Shown here piece by piece: positions 49,966-61,577 of a stretch of 64,000 nucleotides of DNA. The stretch comes from Semisulcospira habei. Taxonomy: Eukaryota > Mollusca > Gastropoda > Semisulcospiridae. The notes below the pieces were generated by a model, which was given only the letters and a program-made list of their open reading frames with translations, was not told the origin of the DNA and made no database searches. Made by a program: the position numbers and the translations under genes. Every line of letters begins with the position of its first letter. Within the stretch, counting starts at the first letter, position 1. The stretch covers positions 117,472,119 through 117,536,118 of the forward strand of contig BTPG01000005.1 of assembly GCA_036245525.1 (NCBI GenBank), read 5' to 3'.

Positions 49966-50964
49966 CCTATCATTAAGTAATATATAAATGCATACGGAAC
50001 ACATTCATAACTGTCTTATGTGGCCCTATGCCGTCCGTCATAGATTTAGAGACCAAAAATGGCGTTCGGACCGGACTCCAAGCTGCTTCTCAGACAGTGT
50101 AGGGGCTTCAGACAATACTGTCTTATGGCAAAACTATGCGTTGTGCCCTCTAATGCATATCATTTATGAATATAGAAATGCATCCGGAACACATTCATAA
50201 CTGTTTTCTATGGCCCTATGCCGTCCGTCATAGCTTAAGAGACCGAAAATGGCGTATGTACTGGCCTCCAAGAAACATTTCGGACAGTGTAGGGGGGCTT
50301 CAGACAATATTGATTTATGGCAAAACTATGCGTTGTGCCCTCTAATGCCTATCATTTATAAATATGGAAATGCTTTCTAAACACATGCATAACTGTTTTA
50401 TGTGGCCATATTCCGTCCGTCATAGATTTAGAGACCAAAAATAGCGCTAGGACTGGACTCCAAGCTGCTTCTCAAACAGTGTAGGAGGCTTCAAACAATA
50501 CTGTCTTGTGGCAAAACTATGCGTTGTGCCTTCTAATGCCTATCATTTATGAATATAGAAATGCATCCGGAACACATTCATTACTGTTTTATATGGCCCT
50601 ATGCCGTCCGTCATAGATTTAGAGACCCGAAATGTCGTTCGGATTGGACTCCAAGCAGCTTCTAAGACAGTGTAGGGGGGGGGGGGGGGGGGTTCAGACA
50701 ATACTGTCTTATGGCAAAACTATGCGTTGTGCCCTCTAATGCCTATCATTTATAAATATGGAAATGATTTCTAAAAACATTCATAACTGTTTTATGTGGC
50801 CCTATGCCGTCCGTCGTGGGGCTTCAGACAATACTGTCTTATGGCAAAACTATGCGTTGTGCCATATGATGCCTATCATTTATGAATATAGAAATGCATC
50901 CGAAACACATTCATAACTGTTTTATACCGTCCGTCATAGGTTTTAGAGACCAAAAATTGCGTAA

Positions 50965-51746
50965 TGGTTTCCCTACACGGAGAAACGAAATGCACAAGAA
51001 ACGAAACATTTTCATTGCATCGAAATGCCTTTTCCGCACACGCAGAAACGCGGTGAAAATTCATTTCGCCTGGTACAGGGGAAGTAACTGTTCACTGACA
51101 CATGCTCTGGTTTGTATCGGTGGATATCGGGTCATATTTCTGACTACTGACGCTTAAAAACTAAACATATAAGACATGTGTGCCTTCACTTACACAATTA
51201 AAGTGAATTGCCGACCATATCGAATAAACGTAAGCGCTTTTGAATGCGTAAACAAGTCTGGTCCAAGTGAATCGAGGATGCCGCCGTCTCGAAGCGATAG
51301 CCGCCATCTTGTAGGCGGCTTCGAAGAGCAGCCGATGAAAGTGGGGTTCAGAAAACTGACCTAAAATCATATTTTGGTGGTACTTTAGTGATGATACTTG
51401 ATAGATTCCATTTCGAAAATGATTTCTCCGCTTAAATCGTACAGAATCGTGCGTCACATCACGCAATTCTAGCCATAATAGACCTGACTCCACGGCATCG
51501 CTTTTACCGTTGCAGTCCTCAGTGTTTGGGCTTGAATGACGTCAGATTGGGGTGTGACCGAGCGGACGGCGCTGATTGGGTGACGGGTAAAATGTTTCGG
51601 CGAAATGTTTCGCAAAATAGAGACAAGTTCTATTTCGTGAAATGTGTCGTTTCGCTTTTCGTGAAACGGTCAAATGTTGGAGAAATGTCTGAAATGCGGA
51701 CACTTCGACGAAATGTTTCGTTTCGTTTCTCCGTCTGAGGAAGCCT
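50965..51746. mobile_element. Non-autonomous DNA transposon with TAA target duplication (Harbinger-like?)
   Basis: It interrupts a satellite unit at GCG-TAA-GGA, with TAA at 50962-50964 and 51747-51749. The ~25 bp terminal inverted repeats read TGGTTTCCCTACACGGAGAA.. and, reversed, AGGCTTCCTCAGACGGAGAA... Subterminal AAATGTTTCG motifs repeat several times near the right end. There is no transposase ORF. A 3 bp TAA duplication suits PIF/Harbinger, but the superfamily is uncertain. Confidence 0.7.
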
Positions 51747-54700
51747 TAAGGATTGGACTCCAATCTACTTCTCGGACAGTGTAAGGGGGCTTCAGACAAT
51801 ACTGTCTTATGGCAAAACTATGCGTTGTGTCCTCTAATGCCTATCATTTATAAATATGAAAATGCTTTCTAAACACATTTATAACTGTTTTATGTGGCCC
51901 TATGCCGTCCGTCATAGATTTAGAGACCAAAAATGGCGTACGGACTGAACTCTAAGCTGCTTCTGAAACAGTGTAGGGGGTTTTAGACAATACTGTCTTA
52001 TGGCAAAACTATGCGTTGTGCCCTCTAATGCCTATCATTTATAAATATGGCAATGATTTCTAAAAACATTCATAACTGTTTTATGTGGCCCTATGCCGTC
52101 CGTCATAGATTTAGAGACCAAAGATGACGTTCGGACTGGACTCCAAGCTGCTTCTCAGACAGTGTCGTGGGGCTTCAGACAATACTGTCTTATGGCAAAA
52201 CTATGCGTTGTGCCCTCTAATGCCTATCATTTATGAATATAGAAATGCATCCGAAACACATTCATAACTGTTTTATATGGCCCTATGCCGTCCGTCATAG
52301 ATTTAGATACCAAACATGGCGTCCGGACTGGACTCTTAAGCTGCTTCTCAGACAGTGTAGTGGGCTTCAGACAATACTGTCTTATGGCAAAACTATGCGT
52401 TGTGCCCTCTAATGCCTATCATTTATTAATATAGAAATGAATCCGTACCACATTCATAACTGTTTTATATGGCCCTATGCCGTCCGTCATAGGTTAAGAG
52501 ACCAAAAATAGCGTACGGATTGCCCTCCAATCTGCTTCTCGGACAGTGTAAGGGGGCTTCAGACAATACTATCTTATGGCAAAACTATGCGTTGTGCCCT
52601 CTAATGCCTATCATTTATAAATATGAAAATGCTTTCTAAACACATTCATAACTGTTTTATGTGGCCCTATGCCGTCCGTCATAGATTTAGAGACGAAAAA
52701 TGGCGCTAGGACTGGACTCAAAGCATCTTCTCAGACAGTGTAGAGGGTTTCAGACAATACTGTCTTATGGCAAAACTATGCGTTGTGCCCTCTAATGCTT
52801 ATCATTTATAAATATGAAAATGCTTTCTAAACACATTTATAACTGTTTTATGTGGCCCTATGCCGTCAGTCATAGATTTAGAGACCAAAAATGGCGTATG
52901 GATTGGACTCCAAGCTGCTTTTCTGTCAGTGTAAGTGGCTTCAGACAATACCGTCTTGTGGCAAAACTATGCTTTGTGCCCTTTAATGCCTATCATTTAT
53001 AAATATAGAAATGCATCCGGAACACATTCATACCTGTTTTATATGTCCCTATGCCGTCCGTCATAGGTTAAAAAAGCAAAAATGGCGTACGGACTGCCTC
53101 CAAGCTGCTTCTCAGACAGTGTAGGGGGGCTTCAGACAATACTGTCTTATGGCAAAACTATGCGTTGTGCCCTCTAATGTCTATCATTTATGAATATAGA
53201 AATGCATCCGGAACACATTCATAACTGTTTTATTTGGCCCTATGCCGTCCGTCATAGGTTAAGAGACCAAAAATGGCGTAAAGACTGGCCTCCAAGCTGC
53301 TTCTCAGACAGTGTCAAGGGCTTCAGACAATACTGTCTTATGGCAAAACTATGCGTTGTGCCCTCTAATGCCTATCATTTATGAATATAGAAATGCATCC
53401 GGAACACATTCATAACTGTTTTATTTGACCCTATGCCGTCCGTCATGGGTTAAGAGACCAAACATGGCGTAAGGACTGGCCTTCCAATCTGCTTCTCATA
53501 CAGTGTCAAGGGCTTCAGACAATACTGTCTTATGGCAAAACTATGCGTTGTGCCCTCTAATGCCTATCATTTATGAATATGGAAATTCTTCCCGATCACA
53601 TTTGTATCGGTTTTATATGGCGCTATGCCGTCCATTATACAATTAAAGACCAAAAATGGCGAACGAACTGGCCTCCAAGCTTCTCAGACAGTGCAGGGGA
53701 GCTTCAGACAATATAGTCTTATGGCAAAACTATGCGTTGTGCCCTCTAATACCTATCATTTAATAATATAGAAATGCATCCGGAACACATTCATAACTGT
53801 TTTATGTGGCCCTATGCCGTCCGTCATAGATTTAGATACCAAAGATGGCGTTCGGAATGGACTCTAAGCTGCTTCTCAGACAGAGTAGGAGGCTTCAGAC
53901 AATACTGTCTTATGGCAAAACTATGCGTTGTGCCCTCTAATGCATATCATTTATGAATATAGAAATGCATCCGGAACACATTCATAACTGTTTTATATGG
54001 CCCTATGCCGTCCGTCACAGCTTAAAAGACCGAAAATGGCGTATGTACTGGCCTCCAAGCTGCTTTTCGGACAGTGTAGGGGGGTTTCAGACAATACTGT
54101 CTTATGGCAAAACTATGCGTTGTGCCCTCTAATGCCTATCAATTATAAATATGAAAATGCTTTCTAAACACATTCATAACTGTTTTATGTGGCCCTGTGC
54201 CGTCCGTCATAGATTCAGAGACCAAAAATGGCGTACGGACTGGACTCAAAGCATCTTCTCAGACAGTGTAGGGGGTTTCAGACAATACTGTCTTATGGCA
54301 AAACTATGCGTTGTGCCCTCTAATGTCTATAATTTATAAATATGAAAATGCTTTCTAAACACATTTATAACTGTTTTATGTGGCCCTATGCCGTCCGTCA
54401 TAGATTTAGAGACTAAACATGGCGTACGGATTGGACTCCAAGCTGCTTTTCAGTCAGTGTAAGGGGCTTCAGACAATACTGTCTTATGGCAAAACTATGC
54501 TTTGTGCCCTTTAATGCCTATCATTTATAAATATAGCAATGCATCCGGAACACATTCATACCTGTTTTATATGTCCCTATGCCGTCCGTCATAGTTTAAG
54601 AAAACAAAAATGGCGTACGGACTGCCTCCAAGCTGCTTCTCAGACAGTGTAGGGGGGCTTCAGACAATACTGTCTTATGGCAAAACTATGCGTTGTGCCC

Positions 54701-55568
54701 TCTAATGCCTATCATTTATAAATATAGAAATGCATCCGAAACACATTCATAACTGTTTTATTTGGCCCTATGCCGTCCGTCATAGGTTAAGAGACCAAAA
54801 ATGGCGTAAAGACTGGCCTCCAAGCTGCTTCTCAGACAGTGTCAATAGCTTCAGACAATACTGTCTTATGGCAAAACTATGCGTTGTGTCCTCTAATGCC
54901 TATCATTTATGAATATATAAATGCATCCGGAACACATTCAGAACTGTTTTATTTGGCCCTATGCCGTCCGTCATAGGTTAAGACATATGGAGACCAAACA
55001 TGGCGTAAGGACTGGCCTCCAAGCTGCTTCTCAGACAGTGTCAAAGGCTTCAGACAATACTGTCTTATGGCAAAACTATGCGTTGTGCCCTCTAATGCCT
55101 AACATTTGTGAAATTGAAATGCTTCCTGAACACATTTTAATAGGTTTAATATGGTGCTATGCCGACCATTTTACATTTAGAGACAACAATGATGTACAAA
55201 CTGGCCTCCAAGCTGCTTCTCAGACAGTGTAGGGGGGGGGGGGGGGGGGGGCTTCAGACAATAATGTCTTATGGTAAAACTATGCGTTGTGCCTTCTAAT
55301 GCATATAATTTATGAATATAGAAATGCATCCGGAACACATTCATATCTGTTTTATATGGCCTTATGCCGTCCGTCATAGGTTTAGAGACCAAAAATGGCG
55401 TCAAGACTGATCTCCACGCTGCTTCTCAGACAGTGTAGGGGGGCTTCAGACAATACTGTCTTATGGCAAAACTATGCGTTGTGCCCTCTAATGCCTATCA
55501 TTTATAAATATGGAAATGCTTCCTAAACACATTTGTAACTGTTTATATGGTCCTATGTCGTCCATCAC

Positions 55569-57415
55569 TTTTCTCGGTGTTCCGGTATTACGTCCCTTGG
55601 CGAATTGCCTAATTTGGGTATTTTGTCATGGTCGGTATATCATACTGTGGCTGCTAAGATTGTTGGCTGCTCTCTGCTGGCTGCTAAGATAGTTGGCTGC
55701 CCTCTGCTGGTCCAAATTAGTTACAAATTAGTCGCAAGAACTAAATGTTGTCACGAGTGACCTCCCTCCTATGTTTGAGAGTGTGTTCCCTTGTTTTGGG
55801 TCCTACTAAAACCTGGAATAACTTGTTCTAAGCTAAAATAACCATATCCATAACTATTATTACGTACCTAAACACAAATAATCATGTGTTAGATTTTGAT
55901 TTACATTAAAGTTGATTTAGTTGTACTAGTAAGCCGTTTTCCACTGCCGTTGACACGTCGATTACTTCCCTTGCTACACGATCGCTCTATCCAAAAACAG
56001 TCGGAATAACCTATCCTAAGCCAAAATAACCACATAAATACATATTATTAAGTACTTAAAGTCGTAATATTGCTATATTTGAAGTTGTAGGTGCCGTAAA
56101 AGTTGTTTATTTAGCGTTAGAAAGCTTCGAAGGGCTTGTTCTTTGAGCCGGCCTCTTGATCTATCTCTATCTCACCCTACGTGCATTCGCCCAGACCGTT
56201 CGTCCCAAACACATTTCGTCCCATGACTTTTCATCCCCGATGCTATTTAATGGAAGACATTACTCTATGAACGGACCATGATAATCAGTTGACATTCAAA
56301 GAGAACATAACGGGACCGTTTTTGAGCTCAAATATTTAAAGGAAACGTTTCTGAGTTCGTATTTTTGAAGCAACCCTTAATTTATGTTTAAATATGGGGC
56401 AATGGATTCTCTGTGTGGATTAAATGTATTATACTCTTTTTATTTTAATTTTTTTCCTTTGTTGTTTGTTTAAGTCGCTTCTATTTATAGAAGGGACTTT
56501 TTAGGATGGGTCGCGGCGGGGCGAATTTAATAGCATGTCCATGATGTCAAAGGTGGACACTGAGGCCCAAACCTCTGACAACTGAATAACAAGCACCCAT
56601 TTTATTTCTTTCTGAGGGTTGTTTCTGCATTATCTTTCATTCAAAAGTCAGAAAAAAATATCAAAATAGGATGTCCCCATTTTTCGAACTTCATGTTGTG
56701 TTTCTGCGACGCACTGGGCCTGTGTGTTCACACGGAAGCGAGTGTCTAGAGATCAACTTGATGATTGCTGATTGGTCAGCTGCGCAGTGACACTGATGAA
56801 CTGAGTTGTTTCCCTTTCCCTTTCTAGCGTCTTTCATCCCCGCCGGCCATTTTTTTTCATTTGCAGAGGTACAGTTTTATGCAATATTTCTTAGTTAAGA
56901 GCACGCCCAAATGTACTTGTTCAGTGCAGTTATTTAACTGAGAGATGTTGCCAATCCGATACAATTGCACAGTCAGCCAATACTGACCCGTTTGGCCCAG
57001 AAAACTGAGGCATCTGCTACCACCGCGGGTCGGTCGGTGTCTTCTGCTCAGTCTTGTAGTAAAGGATAATAGAACCCCACGATTTTAGCAAAAGCTTTCC
57101 TCTTCAATGAAAGGAATTCGTTCAATAACACCATTACAAGGTCAATCTGTCACGCGATTTTGTTGCTTTTTTTCTGACATGTGTGATTGTGATCGAAAAG
57201 TAACTTGACACATGCATGCACTATGACTTTAAAAAAAAAAAAGGCGCCAGATTTCAATCCTCGTACGCAAAACTGCCTCGCGATTTCGAAGAACAGACTT
57301 CCACGAACAGGTTTTTCGGATTGTGCAACTGAAGTGTCGCTTTTTACTGTATTACCAGTTATTGTTCATAGGGGGCTGGGGGTACTGCAGTAATTATGTA
57401 TATATCTGATTCAAA
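55569..57415. other. Unique sequence between satellite and recombinase relic
   Basis: A small direct duplication (GGCTGCTAAGAT.GTTGGCTGC) occurs at ~55648-55705. A promoter-like patch at ~56755-56880 has ATTGGTCAGCTGCGCA (CCAAT box) and a GGCCATTTT YY1-like site. No coding exon is clear. Confidence 0.4.
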
Positions 57416-57795
57416 ATGTCAATGGTTTACATGGTTGCATTTGACATGTTTGCAGCAACACCGTTTTGGTCACACTCAGCACTTTCTGCACACACCCAGC
57501 GCCTGATGGCAGCAGGATGTCCAAACCCATCGGGATCTATGGAAGTGAACAAGCACGCCCCTTCCTGGCACATGACCAAGGCCCATGGCAAAATTAGTCA
57601 GCTGCAGCATCATAGCTCAGCCTCTGCCACAGAGGGTGCGTCTGGTAGGAGGGTGCATAGACGGCAGCGGAATGCCCCCAATTACAAACTGGCAAGTGAT
57701 TCTATGATCATCTTCATTTTATTGGCTCGCATGCGAAGCAAAAGTGAGTTTATGTTCTGGGCCACTGGTCGTCCGTCTGTCGTCCATGGTAAACT

Positions 57796-57929
57796 TTAAC
57801 TCATTCTACCCTAACACCAAAATCCTTAAATTTTGCCCCTGTCCTCTCAAGACTGCATTGCAGTGCAGGACACAGATCAACCATGATAGTTCAAGGGTGA
57901 TGCCAGAATAGCTTGGCGCCCATAGGCTG
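57796..57929. mobile_element. TTAA MITE, left half only (copy M6, subfamily A)
   Basis: Starts TTAA CTCATTCTACCC and runs through ATAGTTCAAGGGTGATGCC and AGAATAGCTTGGCGCC to the apex loop CATAGGC, where it stops and the recombinase-gene sequence follows. The whole right half is missing. Confidence 0.8.
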
Positions 57930-58442
57930 GGATGGACCTGAGACTGAGAGTGCAAGTGCATCGCAATACAAAGACAGTGATGACGAGGAGTTTGTTCCTG
58001 GCTCGAGCTCACAGGATTCAGACGGTGTGTTGGCATCAATCGCTGGGATCTCTGACACAGACAGTATTGTATTGACTATGTTAGATTTCATCAAAGTGGC
58101 AGGTTCAGGGTAGGCAGGTGTCAGTGAAGCTAGTACCAGCAAGGTGCAGTGTGCGTTAAGGGGTGAATTAGGGGGTGGCCATGAGAATGTGGATAGGCAC
58201 TGAAGGAACATGATGTTGGGGGTGGGGAAAGAGCACTTGCAGAAGAAACAGGTGTGTACGTGTTGCAGAGAGGGAAAGAAAGTACAAATGGGACAAGAAA
58301 CATGCATGCAAATTGTGCACACACTTACAAGATGTCCATGCAGATGAGGCAAACGTTGCTAAAATTTTGTTGATGAAAAAAGGGACAAAGCAGAGACGTC
58401 AAGCATGGATCAGACTACAAGATGAGGATGATTACATGCATT

Positions 58443-58861
58443 GGGGCGGTCCGTGGCGCAGTGGTTAAGGCACCTGCCACCAATGCCAAAGGTGCGAGGT
58501 TCGATACCGGGTTCCGGCGTTGGACTTTTCTCCTCTGGTAAGTGTCACCGTTAATTCGGGCGGACCGTCGGGGGTTCTTTCTCCAGGTACTCCGGTTCTT
58601 CCACCCCCCCCCAACCCCCCCACCCCCCACACTTTGGTACCGGTCTCAGGCCACTTTACAAATTTCAAATACAAGCGATCAAAAATCTCTGTAACTTCAG
58701 TAGCTGACTGGCCCTTCGTTTGTCTTGTACTGTGTGTATACTGTGTTTGTCTTAAATGGCGTAAATCCGTGTCTGTTTCGTGAGTGTGTGTGTTGGGTTT
58801 CAGGCGCGGCGCTTTGAGTCGATTTCCCCAAAAATTGAGAAAAAGCGCCTATATAATAACG

Positions 58862-58908
<47 letters not shown>
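58443..58908 (+). mobile_element. tRNA-derived SINE with LINE-like 3' tail
   Basis: A pol III-type A box (TGGCGCAGTGG, ~58453) and B box (GGTTCGATACC, ~58498) form a tRNA-like head. A body follows, then a 3' stem (GCGCTTT...AAAGCGC), CTATATAATAACGGT and (ATT)n. It interrupts the recombinase relic between DDYMH and the NVAVLE-like continuation. The 3' end resembles that of the L2-like LINE at 37455. Confidence 0.85.
58865..58907. repeat. (ATT)n microsatellite, SINE tail
   Basis: About 13 ATT units form the tail of the SINE at 58443. Confidence 0.9.
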
Positions 58909-59601
58909 ACGTTGCTGTTCTTGAAAACAAATCAGGATGTTTGATTCCTAAGTATCGCACCAAAACTAGTAAGGTAGACGACCTGCTCGCCTGTAGCCAT
59001 TGCAAAGGGCTCTATCAAAAAAGCTGATCTCTGTACACTCAAAACGTCGCTGTCAGAAACCAGGAGGGTTTCAGATCGCTAAGAGAGGTGAGGCGGCACG
59101 CCGTGGTCGGCTACTGCTTCCAATACCCTTAGACGTTGAATTTCCTTCTATCTTAAGGTATTAGCCAGGCAGAGAAATGATGAGATAAGCCGTCTCATCA
59201 GAACTGACCCCTTGCTTCTTGAGTATGGAAAGAGATTATTTGACCGCAGGGACATTGAAGAACACACGACTGGACAAATCAGCTCCAGGATGCTGGAGTT
59301 AGGGAGGCTATTAAAGATTATCAGAGTGAGGTCAGAAATGAAAATCACAAGTTTAAATGCTGTGATCAATTCAGCTAGCTTTGATCATGTTGTACTGGCT
59401 GTAAAAGAGCTAGCAGATTTTGATGAGGACACACATCAGTTCAAAAAAGGCAATCTTTCAATGCGCATAGGCCATGCTTTGAAAAAATGTTCACAGATCA
59501 AACAGTCACAGGCATCCAAACAGCTTGGGCAGGGTTCAGATGACAGGTGGTGACAGGAGCTCTCTGAGGCGCAGCGGTTTGACGGGGACTGGTATGATTG
59601 T

Positions 59602-60874
59602 GTGTCCGCTACAGCAGCCCAGTCGGTCGGGAAAATGACTATGAATAAACCCAAGCTGATCCCATCATGTGAAGATGTGAGGAAGGTCCAACAGCTTCTT
59701 GAGACAAGGATGGTTTCGGAAGATTATCCGAGAGTGGTTAAAGCAACTCTTTGCGCTGTATCACTTTTCAACCGAAAACGAGGGAGAGAAGTTCAGAGAA
59801 TGAAGGTGTCAGACTTCCAGAATGCTAAGATTCGATCTATCACCAATCAAGATCTTGAAAGGTCTCACAGAGGTTAAGAAGAAAATGGTGAATCATTTTC
59901 AGCAAGTGGAAATCAGAGGCAAGTTTAATAGGAGTGTTCCCGTTTTGCTGATGAAGAAGATGATGACAACTGTGGACAGAATCCTTCAAATGAGGCAATC
60001 AGTGCCAGCTCTCGCTGATTCCCAGTACATCTTTGCCACACCTTCTGGTCAGAGGCCTTACAGAGGCCATGATGTTCTGAAGGCCCATGCACTAGAAGCA
60101 CGGGTGTCATACCCAGCCATGTTCACATTTACTCAGTTACGGAAGCAGGTTGCAACTTTGGCTCAGTCAATGGACATCTCGGAGTTAGACCAGGATCAGC
60201 TGGCAGACTTCCTTGGTCATATCCGGATACATCGCCATATCTACCGCCAACCTCAAGACGTCCTTCAAAAGGCAAAAGTGGCAAAGATTCTTCTGTCAGT
60301 TAACAATGGGATGACAGATTTTGAGAGTTGCATTAGGGCTGAGCTGGGCAATGATGAAGAGATTGACTTTGACAATGAAGACACATCAGAAACTCGCAGA
60401 GAGGTCTCGGGGGAAACAGCACCTGTGAGTGAAGCAAGTAGCAAGTCAACAACACAGGAATCAATGAGCATGACAGAGAAGAGACGTCCAGAGCCTGATG
60501 ACAATCTAGATAGTTTTGATGATGACAGTACTGCGTCAGCTCCTGTTCGAAAGAAAGCTAGATTTACAAGGAAACCATACGGGAAAGCTGAAGAGAAAGC
60601 TGTTCAAACTCGTTTCAAGACACACCTTGTCATGAACAAACTTCCTAGAAAGGCCGAGATACAGCAGGCAATTGCAGAAGAGCCCGCACTTAGACATAGG
60701 CGCTGGACAAACATTAAGGATTACATCCGCAACAGACTGAAAAAGTTACAAAATTACAAAAGAAATGAATTGAGATTCCCCGCCACTCGCGGCATTTTCG
60801 TTTTCATACAGATTTATTACAAGAGTGTTATTATTGGGGTGGTTTCAGCATGTATAGCCTGCTTTTTTATCTGA
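59602..60874 (+). pseudogene. Tyrosine recombinase catalytic region of the relic
   Basis: Frame 1 (59602-59877) carries NKPKLIPSCEDVRKVQQLL and the first catalytic Arg (NRKRGREVQRMKVSDF). A ~1-base shift near 59861 moves to the frame that runs to 60874. That frame has PVLLMKK, YIFATPSG, TFTQLRKQVATLAQ, LADFLGHIRIHRHIYR, an acidic linker with a basic cluster (RKKARFTRK) and a C-terminal EEPALRHRRWTNIKDYIRNR motif. Confidence 0.75.
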
Positions 60875-60910
60875 TGGACGCCTGGATCATTTTGTATAAA
60901 CGGATCGGGT

Positions 60911-60943
60911 GCACCAGACCGGTCCGAGCAACCGGTCTGGTGC
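60911..60943. repeat. Perfect 13 bp hairpin after recombinase stop
   Basis: Arms GCACCAGACCGGT (60911-60923) and ACCGGTCTGGTGC (60931-60943) around loop CCGAGCA, 37 bases after the last ORF ends. The GC-rich arms stand out in AT-rich surroundings. Confidence 0.85.
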
Positions 60944-61234
60944 TAAAATAGCAACATTGGCACCGCTGGTGCGTTTAACCTAGGCCACTGGACGAGGTAT
61001 ACCAACTCGGCTAAACTTTATTGTCGCACTTGCTAGAACTCGGTATTATATTTCTCTCTTCATTTTATCAATAGAGGCACATAAGTCGCGGAAACCCTTT
61101 ACGTGCTGAAGGCAAGAACTAGTTTTCCTCATCACAAAGTTGCCAGAAAAAGGTTTGACTGCTCTTGATTGTTTGATTTGAAGTGTTTACAAACAATTAC
61201 TGTGTTTTTAAATGCATGCACCTTTGATGTGATT

Positions 61235-61240
61235 AATAAA
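61235..61240 (+). terminator. Putative poly(A) signal of the recombinase gene
   Basis: AATAAA lies about 360 bases past the end of the ORF, followed by a GT-rich stretch (GTTGTCAGTT). Confidence 0.45.
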
Positions 61241-61309
61241 GGCTGAAGTTTCAAGTGATTTCTTATGTTGTCAGTTAATTAATTAATGTCAGTGTTCTAT
61301 TCTGTCATT

Positions 61310-61523
61310 TTAACCCATTCTACCCCAAGACCGGAATCCCCAAATGTTGAAGTCGTCTTCTGAAGACTGCGTTGCAGTGCAGGACACCGATCCACCATGA
61401 TAGTTCAAGGGTGATGCCAGAATAGCTTGGCGCCCATAGGCGCCAAGCTATTCTGGCATCACCCTTGAACTATCATGGTGGATTTTTATTTTGCTGTGGT
61501 GTGTCTGGGGTAGAATAAGTTAA
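61310..61523. mobile_element. TTAA-flanked MITE with perfect 45 bp hairpin (copy M7, subfamily A)
   Basis: TTAA at 61310-61313 and 61520-61523, with termini CCCATTCTACCCCA and TGGGGTAGAATAAG. The central hairpin has perfect 45-base arms (61390-61434 and 61439-61483) around CATA. It is the best-preserved copy. Confidence 0.9.
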
Positions 61524-61577
61524 GTGTTAGTTTCTTTGTCTGGGTCTTTTTCTATCTTTCATATTTTTCCACACTTT

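Larger units (their letters stand above)
43191..55568. repeat. Satellite array, ~190-193 bp unit, ~60 copies, one orientation switch
   Basis: Units contain AAATGATAGGCATTAGAGGG, GTTTTGCCATAAGACAGTAT, CTGTCTGAGAAGCAGCTTGG, GCCATTTTTGGTCTC and TATGACGGACGGCATAGGGC. From 43191 to ~46631 they read one way; from there to ~55568 they read the other way. Spacing of GATAGG in the first units is 192, 190 and 193. Two close unit families alternate (CATATAAAACCGATACAAAT versus CACATAAAACAGTTATGAAT). A DNA transposon interrupts it at 50965-51746. The ~60-residue ORFs in each unit are a by-product of a period near 192. Confidence 0.95.
57416..60874 (+). pseudogene. Zinc-finger plus tyrosine-recombinase-domain protein gene, degraded
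   Basis: Segments in order: an N-terminal piece at 57416-57690 (RRQRNAPNYKLA); an acidic piece at 57930-58113 (YKDSDDEEFVPGSSSQDSDG); a C2H2-like region at ~58265-58440 (CKLC, then DVHADEANVAKIL and IRLQDEDDYMH); after a SINE, SGCLIPKYRTKTSKVDDLL with ACSHCKGLYQK; an all-helical region; and a C-terminal phage-integrase-like domain. Catalytic candidates are Arg in LFNRKRGREVQRM, Arg in FTQLRKQVATL, His in FLGHIRIH and Tyr in RHIYR; the usual His of HxxR is Thr. Stops lie at ~59029, ~59131 and 59551, with frameshifts near 59160 and 59861. This resembles the multi-copy 'Tyr recombinase domain-containing' proteins predicted in molluscs and fish. That identity is from memory. Confidence 0.72.

Noticed and set aside
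43191..55568. Many 60-75 residue ORFs with near-identical sequence (starting MNIEMHPEHIHNCF)
   Set aside because: They are single satellite units translated. The period is close to a multiple of three and each ORF ends at the same point of the unit. They switch strand with the array and decay freely, with no splice or start signals.
43191..55568. A CRISPR array (many regularly spaced repeats)
   Set aside because: The units are contiguous ~190 bp satellites without unique spacers, in an intron-bearing animal genome.
57913..57929. Start codon for the acidic piece of the recombinase relic upstream of 57930
   Set aside because: The apparent start lies inside the truncated MITE, so it cannot be the original gene start.
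59545..59560. A recoded TGA (selenocysteine or readthrough) in the recombinase gene
   Set aside because: Other stops and at least two frameshifts occur in the same gene, so simple decay explains it.
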